DNA of 64,000 nt from Pseudohongiella acticola (GCF_001758195.1 NZ_MASR01000001.1:2480001-2544000), one strand, 5' to 3'; counted from the first letter of the stretch, positions 7,699 through 17,158 are shown. Notes: generated by a model not told the origin, from the sequence alone. Program-made: numbers and translations.

Positions 7699-8865
7699 CT
7701 AGATAGAATCTGCAGTTTCCACCGCAAACTTGAAGTCACCCAGATGGCGCAGTTTCACATTAAAGGTTTCCAGGCCTACTTTGACCTGCGGCAGGATCAG
7801 GACGTCATTGGCCCCGTCAAAGTAGGAGGGAATGGCATTGGGATCATCCGACGTGTTTTCGTCTGCGCTCGCCAGGAAAAAATTAAGATTCCCAGTGTGT
7901 TTTAGCGTGACAGAAAAATTCTGACTGCCGACATAGACCTTGGGGATTGTGACGAGTTCGTTGCTACCATCAAAGATGTTTCCCGAGGACTGAATATCTG
8001 CCAGGGAATTCACCGTTGTCATGCCAGTGGCATTGGTATTGATAAAGCTGAACAGTGCTGAAATGCTTGCGTAGACACCCGGTGATCCAGGTGTTCCACA
8101 ATTGGCGGTTTCACTGCCACCGAAACTGGTGATGCCAATTTGCATGGCGCCCTGGGCAAGATTGACAAAGAGTGGACCACCACTGTCGCCCTGGCAGGTG
8201 TCAGATGTATCAAGATTTGAAAAACTGCCAGCGCAAAACATGTTGGAAGTGATCAGCCCTTCATGAGCCGCGTTGCAGGCCGCGGTTGTGGTGCTGAGCA
8301 GTTGTGTCTGCAGCAGGCTGTCGGAGGCCACCGTGCCGTCGCCAACTGTAGCCCCCCACCCTGCGACCACTGTTTGCAGGTGCGCTGGCAGGGCACCGGT
8401 ATATAGTTGAACAGGTGTCAGGCTGACTGCAGAACTGAGCTCAATAAGCGCGATATCATAATCATTGGAATTGGCGCTGGTAGCGGGGTCGGGTCGGTAG
8501 TCGGGGTGGACAATCACGCGCTTGGCACCACGTTCAATTGCGCGGGCCTCGATCTCAACAATGTTATTGGAATTCAGTGTCACTGTGGTCAGCGAGGCGG
8601 GGTCGTCGGCGACGGCATCTCCGGCCTGATTCAGGAAACAGTGTGCTGCGGTCAATACCCAATCAGGGGCAATCAGACTACCACCGCAGCCACCGCCGTT
8701 GTCACTGTCCTTGCCGCCCTGTATGAATATACTCGCCATCCATGGGTAAGTTGCCGTCGATGCAGGTTTGCCATTGATGATCCGGCTTTGCTGCTGAGCA
8801 TGTCCATTAAGGGAGACAACAGAGGAACAGAATAGTAGGGCAACTGCCAGGTACGTTGGTTTCAT
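7699..8865 (-). CDS. secreted trypsin-like (S1) serine protease with C-terminal tandem repeat
   Basis: 388 residues. A signal peptide ends near G-H-A-Q-Q, and R-I-I-N-G is the classical activation site of chymotrypsin-fold zymogens. The triad is complete: His in L-T-A-A-H-C, Asp in D-Y-D-I-A-L-I-E-L, and Ser in C-Q-G-D-S-G-G-P. Cysteines fit extracellular disulphides. The last ~100 residues hold two copies of a ~40-residue unit with the pattern F-D-G-x-N ... P-x-V-x-V-G ... F-x-V-x-L-x-H-x-G. This unit is probably a surface or polymer-binding beta domain. The protein is extracellular or outer-membrane associated. The gene is monocistronic and divergent from the esterase gene. Confidence 0.92.
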   Translation of the reverse strand: MKPTYLAVALLFCSSVVSLNGHAQQQSRIINGKPASTATYPWMASIFIQGGKDSDNGGGCGGSLIAPDWVLTAAHCFLNQAGDAVADDPASLTTVTLNSNNIVEIEARAIERGAKRVIVHPDYRPDPATSANSNDYDIALIELSSAVSLTPVQLYTGALPAHLQTVVAGWGATVGDGTVASDSLLQTQLLSTTTAACNAAHEGLITSNMFCAGSFSNLDTSDTCQGDSGGPLFVNLAQGAMQIGITSFGGSETANCGTPGSPGVYASISALFSFINTNATGMTTVNSLADIQSSGNIFDGSNELVTIPKVYVGSQNFSVTLKHTGNLNFFLASADENTSDDPNAIPSYFDGANDVLILPQVKVGLETFNVKLRHLGDFKFAVETADSI

Positions 8866-9125
8866 AGGTCTTGTCTCCCTGCCGGCGGCAGTGCGTAAGG
8901 AATGTTAGTAAAATAGGCCAGAATTAATGGGTGGTGATCTATAGTCCTCCATTAATGTTAAGCCGGTCAATAAAACTCTGGTGATATTGTGGATTTAGTT
9001 CCAGATACTGACCACTTTAATCGCAGGATTCACCCCGTCCAACTTTTTACTGCTGCCCTCTAGTTGCTCCCGTGTGTAGAGTAGGCATATGGAATCGACA
9101 TCAATTCATGGCAAAGGAGAGAGTT

Positions 9126-10178
9126 ATGCGTCAAACAAAGAAGAGTCACTGGGGCGAGAAAAGCGTGATCGCCTTGTTTATGTTGCTCGTCGGCCAGGTT
9201 GCACTGGCAGCTGATGTGCTGGGAGTGGCATGTGAAACGCCGCCGCCGGCGCATTGCGCGGATGGCGATTGTGCTGCAAAAACAGGGGCGCCCGGCAATG
9301 TGACTGAACCTGAAAGTGGTCGCCAGTATTACCTGGACTACCCGTGTGATCTGCAGCCGGGCGAGGATGTGATGTTCGTCCTCAATATTCACGGTGCAGG
9401 CTCCATTGCCAACTGGCAGCGCCACTATTTTCCGGTTATGGATTACAAGGAAGAATACAGGCTGGTGGTGGCAACACCCAGCGCAGCCGGCTCGGCCTCG
9501 ATGGGCGGCGGCAATGGCGTGCGCGTGTGGACACCGCAAACAGATGATGCCTACCTGCAGGCAATTACCGAGCAGGTTACCGAGGCCTTTGGTGCAGAAA
9601 ACATCAAATCCTTCTGGCTGGCGGGTCATAGCCAGGGCGGAATGACCTCTCGCCGACTGGTGTGCAGCGAATTTTTTGCTGACAAAGTTGACGGCATGCT
9701 CAGTCTGTCAGGCGGGCGTATTGGTCAGGCGCCATTTGTTGACAGCTTCGGGCCACATCTGGCCGATGGTTCACCACCACCGTCAAGGCCGCGTGGTAGT
9801 GCTGAAGAAACCTTGCCGGATTGCAACTTCTCTCATATTTTTGCCATCGGTGAATATGAGATTGAGAACCTGCCGGATGAGTCGCCCTGGGCCGAGCGCT
9901 ACCAGTGCGAGGCGCGAGAGCACAGCCAGGTGGTTGATACCCGCCCGGGCTGGGTCTATGACACCGGTCGTGCCGGTTATCGGGTCTGGGGTCGCGAAGC
10001 TGCGCCGGGTACGGCAGATGTTTACACCTATCCTGCGTGCAGCAATGGCCGCGTGGTGGCGGATGTGGTACGTCTGGACAAAGGGCATACGGAAGGTCTC
10101 GAACCCGAGGTCACGCAACGTATACTGGACTTGATGGCATCGGCTGAGGGCGGCAAATTGCAAGCCAGCGCGGATTGA
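9126..10178 (+). CDS. exported alpha/beta hydrolase, PHB-depolymerase/feruloyl-esterase-like
   Basis: About 350 residues. I start at MRQTKKSH, which follows AAGGAGAG; an ATG 54 nt upstream lacks this. A Sec signal peptide (L-F-M-L-L-V-G-Q-V-A-L-A) comes first. The hydrolase core shows I-H-G-A-G for the oxyanion hole, the nucleophile elbow G-H-S-Q-G-G and a likely C-terminal His in K-G-H-T-E-G. This is the arrangement of the LpqC/PHB-depolymerase and feruloyl esterase families, which cleave ester bonds in polymers or sugar esters. Cysteine pairs suggest a periplasmic or extracellular place. It heads a rightward cluster with a sugar-type symporter, so it may release the transported substrate (inference). 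Confidence 0.85.
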   Translation: MRQTKKSHWGEKSVIALFMLLVGQVALAADVLGVACETPPPAHCADGDCAAKTGAPGNVTEPESGRQYYLDYPCDLQPGEDVMFVLNIHGAGSIANWQRHYFPVMDYKEEYRLVVATPSAAGSASMGGGNGVRVWTPQTDDAYLQAITEQVTEAFGAENIKSFWLAGHSQGGMTSRRLVCSEFFADKVDGMLSLSGGRIGQAPFVDSFGPHLADGSPPPSRPRGSAEETLPDCNFSHIFAIGEYEIENLPDESPWAERYQCEAREHSQVVDTRPGWVYDTGRAGYRVWGREAAPGTADVYTYPACSNGRVVADVVRLDKGHTEGLEPEVTQRILDLMASAEGGKLQASAD

Positions 10179-10278
10179 TGAAACCTGACCAATGCCGGGC
10201 AACTTATGTTTGACCCGGCGTGCCGAATAGGGTATCCCTGCGAGTCGTCTTTTAGCGATAAGAGCTGTCGAGTGACTC

Positions 10279-11994
10279 GTGGAAACCGGTGATCTGTTAG
10301 CAACTCTACTCAGTTGTACGTTTTTCATGGCACTGGTGGCCTGGATCTCATACATCAAAACCCGCGGTGAGGTCAGTACCCAGGACGGTTATTTCCTGGC
10401 CGGCCGCGGGCTGGGCGCCATTTTCATTGCCGGCTCCCTGCTGCTGACTAATCTGTCAGCAGAGCAGCTCATCGGCCTTAACGGCTCCGCATACGGTTTC
10501 AATCTCAGCAGCATGGCCTGGGAGGTTACCGCTGCGTTTGCCACCATCTGCATGGCTTTCATCTTCCTGCCACGCTACCTGGCCGGTGCTTTCAGTACGC
10601 TGCCGGAATTCCTCAACAACCGTTTTGACGACGGCGTTCGCCGCCTTTCAGTAATCCTGTTTATGGTCGGTTACGGGCTGGTGACAATACCATCCGTGCT
10701 CTACGCCGGTTCCATTGCGGTAATGCAGTTGTTTGATGTGCCGGGTCTGCTGGGTATCAGTTACAGTCAATCGTTGTTGTTAACAATTTTTGCCATTGGC
10801 CTGACGGGTAGTCTCTATGCGGTATTTGGCGGCCTGAAAGCGGTTGCCATATCCGATACGCTCAATGGTGCTGGCCTGATGATTATCGGTATCGCGGTGC
10901 CAGTGCTGGGTCTGGCGGCGCTGGGCGACGGCAGTGTCAGTGCCGGCCTGACCACAATCACCAGCACTGATACTGAAAAGCTCAATGCCATTGGTGGGCC
11001 AGGTGATCCGACGCCATTCGGGACCCTGTTCACCGGCATGGTGCTGGCCAATCTGTTCTACTGGTGCACCAATCAGTATGTCATCCAGCGCACGCTGGGC
11101 GCGAGGAACCTGGCGGAAGGGCAGAAAGGCGTGCTGTTTACCGGCTTTTTTAAAGTCATGGTGCCGTTCCTGATGATGATCCCGGGCGTTATCGCCTATC
11201 ATCTGTACGGGCCCGGTCTAAGCACTATCGATCTGGCGTATCCGAGACTGGTACGTGATGTGCTGCCGGTTTACGCCTCCGGGTTTTTCCTGGCAGTGCT
11301 GCTGGGTGCCGTGTTCAGTTCCTTTAATTCGCTGTTGAACAGCGCCGCGACCCTGTTCTGCCTGGATGTTTACGCGCCTCTTAAGAAACAGCCGGTGGAT
11401 GACAGGACCATGCTGCGCGTTGCCAGAATAGCCAGCATTGTCATTGCCCTGTTTTCCTTCTCGGTGGCGCCGCTGTTGCAGTATGCCCCGGAAGGGCTGT
11501 GGCAACTGATCCGCATGTTTACCGGCTTCTACAATATCCCGGTAATCGCCGTGGTGATTGTGGGCCTGTTTACGACCCGGGTGCCCGCACTGGGAGCCAA
11601 GATCGCGATTGTGTTTCATGTGATTGCCTACGGCCTGTTGCGCTTTGTATTTGATGACGACGTGACTATTCACTTTCTGCATGTTTACGCGATACTGTTT
11701 GTCATTGAGGTGACGATCATGCTGGTAACTGGCTGGCTGCGCCCGCGCAGCGAGGACTGGTCGTATCAACCCCGGCAACTGCTGGATCTGACGCCGTGGC
11801 GTTTCGCGGTACCCTGTGCGGTAACCCTGATATCCTGTGTGGTGGCGCTGTATCTGCTGTTCTCGCCGATAGGTCTGGTGGGCGGGCTCAGTGCGGCGTT
11901 CTGGCCGTCGCTGGTGCTGCTGATGTTGGTCAACCTTGGCATCTGGGCACGACAGATGGTCAAAACGCCGCACCACGCGTCAACGCTGTCCTGA
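10279..11994 (+). CDS. sodium:solute symporter, SGLT/YidK-like
   Basis: 571 residues, about 14 hydrophobic helices. The N-terminal part G-Y-F-L-A-G-R-x-L and L-T-N-L-S-A-E-Q-L-I-G-L-N-G-x-A-Y closely follows E. coli YidK and the sugar-transporting branch of the SSS family. The product is therefore probably a Na+-driven importer of a sugar or polyol. The frame begins with GTG at 10279, and a later ATG at 10327 would lose part of helix 1. It lies 100 nt after the exported hydrolase and 29 nt before the dehydrogenase gene, so it fits as the uptake step of this cluster. The substrate cannot be read from sequence. Confidence 0.9.
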   Translation: METGDLLATLLSCTFFMALVAWISYIKTRGEVSTQDGYFLAGRGLGAIFIAGSLLLTNLSAEQLIGLNGSAYGFNLSSMAWEVTAAFATICMAFIFLPRYLAGAFSTLPEFLNNRFDDGVRRLSVILFMVGYGLVTIPSVLYAGSIAVMQLFDVPGLLGISYSQSLLLTIFAIGLTGSLYAVFGGLKAVAISDTLNGAGLMIIGIAVPVLGLAALGDGSVSAGLTTITSTDTEKLNAIGGPGDPTPFGTLFTGMVLANLFYWCTNQYVIQRTLGARNLAEGQKGVLFTGFFKVMVPFLMMIPGVIAYHLYGPGLSTIDLAYPRLVRDVLPVYASGFFLAVLLGAVFSSFNSLLNSAATLFCLDVYAPLKKQPVDDRTMLRVARIASIVIALFSFSVAPLLQYAPEGLWQLIRMFTGFYNIPVIAVVIVGLFTTRVPALGAKIAIVFHVIAYGLLRFVFDDDVTIHFLHVYAILFVIEVTIMLVTGWLRPRSEDWSYQPRQLLDLTPWRFAVPCAVTLISCVVALYLLFSPIGLVGGLSAAFWPSLVLLMLVNLGIWARQMVKTPHHASTLS

Positions 11995-12023
11995 ATGATT
12001 TTTAACAGAATACGGTTTTTGGT

Positions 12024-13232
12024 ATGAGCAAAGCACGGCTACGATTTTTTGAAAACTCGGTGAATCAGCGGCATATTACAGAGGCTGACCGTTATCTATA
12101 CAGTCAGGAGAAGCCGCGTTACAACCTGGTAGTGATTGGCACCGGCACCATGGGGCAGGAGCATATGCGCGTGGCTGTGCTGCTGGGCCGGGCCAGGGTG
12201 CTAGGCATCTTCGACACGCAACCGGAGAGCATGGATGCCGCCATTGATGCTCATGCCGCGCTTTGCAACGATACGCCAAGGCGCTACGCCGATCTGGAAT
12301 CAGCCTGTAACGATCCGGATGCTGATGTGTTGATGATCTGCACTCCGAATTTCACCCATCTGGCGATTCTGAAAGTGGCAATGGCCAGCGGCAAACCCAT
12401 ATTTCTTGAGAAACCAATGGCCACCACCATGGCCGATGCTGTGGCATTACGGGACGCCGTTGAAAGCCACAGTGCATTTGTGCAGATTGGACTGCAGTAC
12501 CGCTACAAGGCGCAGTACCGAGAGGCATTCCATGAAGCCAGGAGTCGCTGCAGCCTGGGCCGGATACATACCATCAGCATGAGTGAATACCGCCCGCCAT
12601 TTCTGGACAAGGTTGGTCAATGGAATAAATACAACAGCAATACCGGCGGTACCCTGGTGGAAAAATGTTGTCACTATTTCGATCTGATTAACCTGATGGC
12701 CGAATCCAGGGCAATTCGGGTTTATGCCAGTGGTGGACGGGCTGTCAATTTTCTGGATTTTGAAAAACACGGCGCGCATTCCGATATTGACGACCATGCC
12801 TTTGTCTGTATCGATTATGCCAATGGAATCCGGGCAAGCTTTACCTTGAATATGTTCTGCCCTGACTTCTCCGAAGAGATGATCGTTGTCGGCGAAAAAG
12901 GAAGATTACTGACGAACGAGCGTTTCGACTTTCATGCGCAGGCGCCAACGCAGGCTTCAATACAGGTTGAGCTGGGAGAGAACGGCGCGTCGCGACGTAC
13001 CGGGCTTTCCTACCCGGCGTTAATTGAACAAAGTGGTCATCATGGCGCTACCTATTTTGAACATATCGCTCTGATGGATCAGCTGGACGGCAAGGCAGTA
13101 GAATGTGCCACCGTAGAGCAGGGGCTGTGGTCGATGATTGTCGCCAGCGCTGCGCAACATTCCATCGCAACAGGTCAGGCGGTAAGTATTGATGATTTCT
13201 TACAGGGTCAGCAACCGCCGGTCAGGCTGTAA
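12024..13232 (+). CDS. Gfo/Idh/MocA family NAD(P)-dependent dehydrogenase
   Basis: 402 residues. The Rossmann motif is V-I-G-T-G-T-M-G at about residue 38, after an unusual ~35-residue N-terminal extension. The family signature E-K-P-M appears at about 130, and a central H-Y-F-D-L in the sugar-binding half marks the likely catalytic region (E-K-C-C-H-Y-F-D). Members oxidise or reduce a hydroxyl of sugars, inositols or related cyclic substrates using NAD(P). It lies between the SGLT-like symporter and the aldo/keto reductase with short gaps, so it probably acts on the imported compound. The exact reaction is unknown. Confidence 0.9.
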   Translation: MSKARLRFFENSVNQRHITEADRYLYSQEKPRYNLVVIGTGTMGQEHMRVAVLLGRARVLGIFDTQPESMDAAIDAHAALCNDTPRRYADLESACNDPDADVLMICTPNFTHLAILKVAMASGKPIFLEKPMATTMADAVALRDAVESHSAFVQIGLQYRYKAQYREAFHEARSRCSLGRIHTISMSEYRPPFLDKVGQWNKYNSNTGGTLVEKCCHYFDLINLMAESRAIRVYASGGRAVNFLDFEKHGAHSDIDDHAFVCIDYANGIRASFTLNMFCPDFSEEMIVVGEKGRLLTNERFDFHAQAPTQASIQVELGENGASRRTGLSYPALIEQSGHHGATYFEHIALMDQLDGKAVECATVEQGLWSMIVASAAQHSIATGQAVSIDDFLQGQQPPVRL

Positions 13233-13263
13233 CGTAAACTTATAATAATTTTCTGGATAAAGC

Positions 13264-14241
13264 ATGAGCGAAAATATTAGCGTAAAACAGGACGCGATGC
13301 CCGCAGTGGGCTTCGGTCTGTGGAAAATAGACAAGAGCGACACAGCCGGTATGGTCTGCCAGGCTATCAAGGCAGGCTACCGTCACCTGGATAGCGCTGC
13401 CGACTATGGCAATGAAGCTGAAGTCGGCGATGGCATTCGCCAGGCGATTGAACAGGGTTTGTGCACGCGACAGGATTTATGGCTGACGTCAAAATTATGG
13501 AATACCTTTCATCGTCCGGAGCATGTACGAGAGGCATGCGAAAAAACGCTGGCCGACCTGGGTGTTGATTATCTGGATCTGTATCTGGTGCATTTTCCCA
13601 TCGCATTAAAGTATGTGCCGATTGGGGAGCGGTATCCGCCGGAGTGGATATTTAACCCGGATGATGACAACCCAGAGATGGTGGTCGATCCGGTGCCACT
13701 GTCTGAAACCTGGCGCGCGATGGAAGCGCTGGTGCAGGCAGGACTGGTTCGCAACATCGGTGTTTGCAACTACAATAGCGCCCTGCTGCATGATCTGATG
13801 GCTTATGCCAGCATAAAGCCCGCCATGCTGCAGATCGAGTCACATCCCTATTTGACACAGGCGCGGCTGGTGCGGCTTGCGCAGAGCTACGAGCTGGCAG
13901 TCACGGCGTTCTCGCCACTGGGCGCAGGCTCCTATGTTGAACTGGAAATGGCCAGTCAACAGGAATCCGTGTTGGGTCAGTCGGTGGTGCTGGATATTGC
14001 CAGGCGCGTACAGCGTACGCCGGCCCAGGTTGTGCTGCGCTGGGGTGTTCAGCGCGGCACGGCTGTGATTCCAAAAACATCCCGCGTCGAACGTCTGGCG
14101 GAAAATCTGGCGATATTTGACTTCGAGCTCAGCGACGACGATATGGTCGCCATTTCGGAGCTGAACAGGAATCGCCGGTTCAATGATCCGGGTACATTCT
14201 GCGAGCAGGCCTTCGGCCGTTTTTACCCCATATATGATTGA
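13264..14241 (+). CDS. aldo/keto reductase resembling yeast-type xylose reductase (AKR2B-like)
   Basis: 325 residues, typical AKR length. The TIM-barrel tetrad is visible: Asp in H-L-D-S-A-A-D-Y, Tyr in D-Y-G-N-E, Lys in T-S-K-L-W, and His in L-V-H-F-P. The segment V-P-I-G-E-R-Y-P-P followed by L-S-E-T-W-R-A-M-E, and the NADPH-site I-P-K-T-S, closely follow fungal D-xylose reductases from memory. Near the C-terminus R-F-N-D-P is also shared. It probably reduces an aldose to a polyol, or runs in reverse. It lies 31 nt behind the Gfo/Idh/MocA gene, and its stop is only a few bases before the proposed start of the dioxygenase. Confidence 0.9.
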   Translation: MSENISVKQDAMPAVGFGLWKIDKSDTAGMVCQAIKAGYRHLDSAADYGNEAEVGDGIRQAIEQGLCTRQDLWLTSKLWNTFHRPEHVREACEKTLADLGVDYLDLYLVHFPIALKYVPIGERYPPEWIFNPDDDNPEMVVDPVPLSETWRAMEALVQAGLVRNIGVCNYNSALLHDLMAYASIKPAMLQIESHPYLTQARLVRLAQSYELAVTAFSPLGAGSYVELEMASQQESVLGQSVVLDIARRVQRTPAQVVLRWGVQRGTAVIPKTSRVERLAENLAIFDFELSDDDMVAISELNRNRRFNDPGTFCEQAFGRFYPIYD

Positions 14242-14248
14242 GGTGGAT

Positions 14249-15256
14249 GTGAAATCTGATATTAACCATGCGTCATTGACAGTTGATACTGTTGCAATGG
14301 AGAAACAGCAGTTTTGTCCTGAGGCTTTCCCGCTGATTTATGCGGTGCAGGCCGCTGCAGGGGACAACAAGAGCCTGGATGCCGTGGCTGCCTGGGTGCA
14401 GGTCAATCTGAGTGAGTTGAAGAAAAAACTTACCGAGCATGGCGCCATTCTGTTTCGGGGTTTTCCCGTGGTCACGGACCATGATTTTGATGCGTTTATT
14501 CGGTTGTTTGGCATGCAAAACTTCACTTACACCGACTCGCTTTCCAATGCCGTCCGGAGAAACCGGACGGAGCGCGTGTTTACAGCAAATGAGGCGCCGC
14601 CCGATATCGCGATCTATCTGCATCATGAGATGGCACAAACCCCGGTCTACCCAGAGGCGTTGTTTTTCTTTTGTGAGCAGGCTGCTGCTAAGGGCGGTGC
14701 AACGCCGTTATGCCGCTCTGATGTACTGCTGGAGAATATGGAAGAAGAGTTGCCGGCGTTTGTTGAAGCCTGTGAGCAGAAAGGCGTCAAATATACCAAT
14801 ACAATGCCGGACGAAGAGGATCTGCAGTCGGGTCAGGGCCGTAGCTGGCGCAGCACCCTGAATGCATCAGATAAATCTGCTGCTGAAGCGAAGTTGCAGA
14901 GCCTGGGTTACCAATGGCAGTGGTTGCCAGGAGATGACCTTCGTGTAACGACGCCGGTATTGCCGGCGGTTCGCAAACTGGATGACGGCCGGCGAGTATT
15001 TTTTAATCAGCTGATTGCTGCGTTCCAGGGTTGGCAGGATAAGCGCAACGTGGCACAAAAGTCGATCTGCTTTGGCGACGGCAGCGTGATAGATACGAAA
15101 GCGATGGCACGGGTTATTGATCTTGCGGAAAACTATTCCTTTGACCTGGACTGGCAGACGGGCGATGTTGCACTGGTTGATAACTCTCTGGTCATGCACG
15201 GGCGAAGGCCGTTTCAGGGCGAGCGCCGGGTGTTGGCGTCATTGTTGAATTTCTGA
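14249..15256 (+). CDS. TauD/TfdA-family Fe(II)/2-oxoglutarate dioxygenase, SyrP-like
   Basis: About 335 residues. Family features are I-L-F-R-G-F-P-V, the metal motif L-H-H-E-M (H-x-E rather than the H-x-D of TauD), T-P-L-C-R-S and a distal His with the 2-oxoglutarate Arg in M-H-G-R-R-P-F-x-G-x-R-R. H-x-E with this spacing occurs in the SyrP-like branch, which hydroxylates amino acids in natural-product pathways. The start is uncertain: the GTG at 14249 has GAGG 5 nt upstream. The ATG at 14234 overlaps the reductase stop and the ATG at 14297 is also possible. Last gene of the rightward cluster. Its 3' end overlaps the convergent neighbour by 18 nt. Confidence 0.85.
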   Translation: MKSDINHASLTVDTVAMEKQQFCPEAFPLIYAVQAAAGDNKSLDAVAAWVQVNLSELKKKLTEHGAILFRGFPVVTDHDFDAFIRLFGMQNFTYTDSLSNAVRRNRTERVFTANEAPPDIAIYLHHEMAQTPVYPEALFFFCEQAAAKGGATPLCRSDVLLENMEEELPAFVEACEQKGVKYTNTMPDEEDLQSGQGRSWRSTLNASDKSAAEAKLQSLGYQWQWLPGDDLRVTTPVLPAVRKLDDGRRVFFNQLIAAFQGWQDKRNVAQKSICFGDGSVIDTKAMARVIDLAENYSFDLDWQTGDVALVDNSLVMHGRRPFQGERRVLASLLNF

Positions 15257-16258
15257 CTGACGCTCCCCTGCCAATATGCCCGGCAAGGCGTAGTTTCCTT
15301 CATGGCATGCGTATTCATAGACCCGATCTGCCGAGCGGTTCATATGCAGAATGCCTTTGATGGGTTCGACAAAGGTGTCGGGGTCGTTAATGGTAAATTC
15401 GTAAACCAGGGCACCGTTCTGGTTCAGGTGAAATCGCTCCTCCAATTGCATATTCTCCGCGCTTCCCCAGGCAGCGTAAGGCTGCGATAGACTTGCCATT
15501 TTTTCGGTAAAATTTCGCGTCTGGACAATCAGAGTGTCGCCTTGCCAGTGTCCGCGCGAGACGCCCATCCATTGCCTAAGGTCAGCATTCGGAAAAGGGA
15601 TATCAAATAAGGGGATGATGCGCGCATCATGAATCATTTCGGTGACAATCAGCACATGATCTTTGAACTGCAGCAGCTGCATATTGTTGTTGTATTTGCT
15701 GGGCAGCATGGGTGGCCCGGTATTGAAACCGGTCAGGCAGCGCTCCGAAAGGCCGCGGTCTTCGGGGCCATCTTTGCTGATGCCGCCGAGCAGAAAGCGG
15801 GCCGGTCGTTCACTCGGGATATCGTCGCGGGACGAGCTACGCTGCAGCACGGCGCCCGGCGCCAATGCCGGGATGCGGCCATCGGCTGGGCTGACAATGA
15901 TTGATGTGCGCAAATTGTCACCCACACCGTCACCCCATTCGTCCCAGAAGTCGTTGTAGCTGATATTGAGGCCGTTGGGCCCCTGTTCGAAGCCAGCATC
16001 ACGCCTGTCGAGTATATTCTGGACGAATTCTGTTGCTTCCTCCCTGGACATAAATTCCCTGTCGGCCTGCTCGGGCGGACGTTGTAAAGGTGTCAACGTG
16101 CCGAAGCTCCAGACGCCCTGAATATCAGGCTGACCAAACGCATTGCGCTCAATAGCTGGTGCATTCTGGGATAGCAGCTGAGGTGTCGTGACCAGTACCG
16201 CAATCACTGTAAGCATGCGTATGGCTGTGATACGGCGACGGTGCGGCGATTGCTTCAA
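15239..16258 (-). CDS. exported protein of unknown function
   Basis: 339 residues. The signal peptide contains M-L-T-V-I-A-V-L-V-T-T-P, and the mature part begins near A-F-G-Q-P-D-I-Q-G-V-W-S. The P-D-I-Q-G-V-W opening, the Q-M-L-Q-F/L-Q-F-K-D-H-V-L-I stretch and D-T-L-I-V-Q-T-x-N-F-T-E are shared by a large set of exported bacterial unknowns, from memory, often next to carbohydrate or aromatic catabolism genes. No catalytic motif is evident. The start seems to be TTG at 16258 with GGGAG 8 nt upstream; an ATG 42 nt later is the alternative. It reads toward the dioxygenase, and their 3' ends overlap by 18 nt. Confidence 0.75.
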   Translation of the reverse strand: MKQSPHRRRITAIRMLTVIAVLVTTPQLLSQNAPAIERNAFGQPDIQGVWSFGTLTPLQRPPEQADREFMSREEATEFVQNILDRRDAGFEQGPNGLNISYNDFWDEWGDGVGDNLRTSIIVSPADGRIPALAPGAVLQRSSSRDDIPSERPARFLLGGISKDGPEDRGLSERCLTGFNTGPPMLPSKYNNNMQLLQFKDHVLIVTEMIHDARIIPLFDIPFPNADLRQWMGVSRGHWQGDTLIVQTRNFTEKMASLSQPYAAWGSAENMQLEERFHLNQNGALVYEFTINDPDTFVEPIKGILHMNRSADRVYEYACHEGNYALPGILAGERQSEIQQ

Positions 16259-16624
16259 GCGCTCTACTCCCGTGGGTCAGAAACCTGATCTGGTCTTGTT
16301 GCATGATCGGGGTAATGCAGGTTGCAGTAAATGTAGCTTGAGGTGTTTCGAATGTCCAGTACAGTCCTTTGTAAATCAGTTTACGATAAATTACATGAAC
16401 CATGATTTTAGTATTATCCTGCTGCTTAAGCGGCACCCCATAGGGTGCGTGGGTTTATAATGTCTGTGGGGCACCAGGTCGATCAGCTATGTGTAGTGGG
16501 AAAACTGATTCTGAACCAGATTCAACAAATGTCTGGCTTTTGACGCCTACCGTGGACAGGAGTATAAGTTGAAGTCAGTATTGAACATGTGACATTCGGA
16601 ATAAGAACAATCGAGGAAAACGCA
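16259..16624. other. divergent intergenic region with candidate promoter
   Basis: This spacer separates the leftward exported protein from the rightward signalling operon and has no convincing gene. It contains a perfect -10-like TATAAT at 16456-16461 on the plus strand without an obvious -35. A small hairpin lies just upstream (GCACCC at 16433-16438, GGGTGC at 16443-16448). The ribosome site GAGG of the downstream gene lies close to its right edge. Confidence 0.4.
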
Positions 16625-17158
16625 ATGACTTCGCCAACACAATCTGACGTCCCTCTGATAGAGCTTGATTTGCCGCTTGAGCGTGATGTCTTTCTGCGCT
16701 CTATGCTGCGCGAGCTGTCAGGTTCGTTGCAGGATATTGTGGGTCTCGACGAGGCGTCCGGTTTTATCAGTCTTGTCGGTCAGCGCATAGGGGATCAGTT
16801 GAATGAAGATTACCGAACCGCGCTGGGTGTGTCGAAATTAACCCGGAATCAGGTGGCAGAGGTACTGGTTGACCTCAAACGGCGTATTAACGGCGGCTTT
16901 TCCATCGAAGAAGTGAATGATGATCACATAGTGCTCACCAACACCCACTGTCCATTTGCTGAAAAAGTGGCGGGGCGGCCTGCATTGTGCATGATGACAT
17001 CCAATGTATTCGGCAGCATCACAGCTGACAATCTCGGCTACGCGCGAGTAGACCTGCAGGAGACCATCGCTGACGGCGCGCCGGGCTGTCGGGTGGTCAT
17101 TCACCTGAAGCTCACGCAGGACAAAGTAGCAGCGGGGAGAGAGTACTTTCGAGGATGA
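16625..17158 (+). CDS. methanogen output domain 1 (MOD1) protein
   Basis: About 177 residues. I chose MTSPTQSD because GAGG lies about 10 nt upstream. The N-terminal half is helical ([12 protein letters not shown]), and the C-terminal half has [19 protein letters not shown] and G-C-R-V-V-I-H-L. This matches the methanogen output domain 1 seen beside or inside sensor kinases. The domain is related to small-ligand-binding V4R-type folds, and the conserved cysteines could bind a metal or ligand. Its stop overlaps the kinase start (ATGA), so the two are made together. It probably senses or transmits a signal to that kinase (inference). Confidence 0.75.
   Translation: MTSPTQSDVPLIELDLPLERDVFLRSMLRELSGSLQDIVGLDEASGFISLVGQRIGDQLNEDYRTALGVSKLTRNQVAEVLVDLKRRINGGFSIEEVNDDHIVLTNTHCPFAEKVAGRPALCMMTSNVFGSITADNLGYARVDLQETIADGAPGCRVVIHLKLTQDKVAAGREYFRG

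Noticed and set aside
11218-11976. 252-codon minus-strand frame
   Set aside because: Antisense to the symporter gene; composition (Q, R, H rich) typical of a shadow frame in GC-rich DNA.
15239-15256. 18-nt 3' overlap as a sign of gene fusion or error
   Set aside because: Convergent overlaps of this size are common, and both reading frames are intact.
16433-16448. Terminator hairpin
   Set aside because: Six-bp stem with no T-run, and lies close to a possible -10; not enough for a terminator call.
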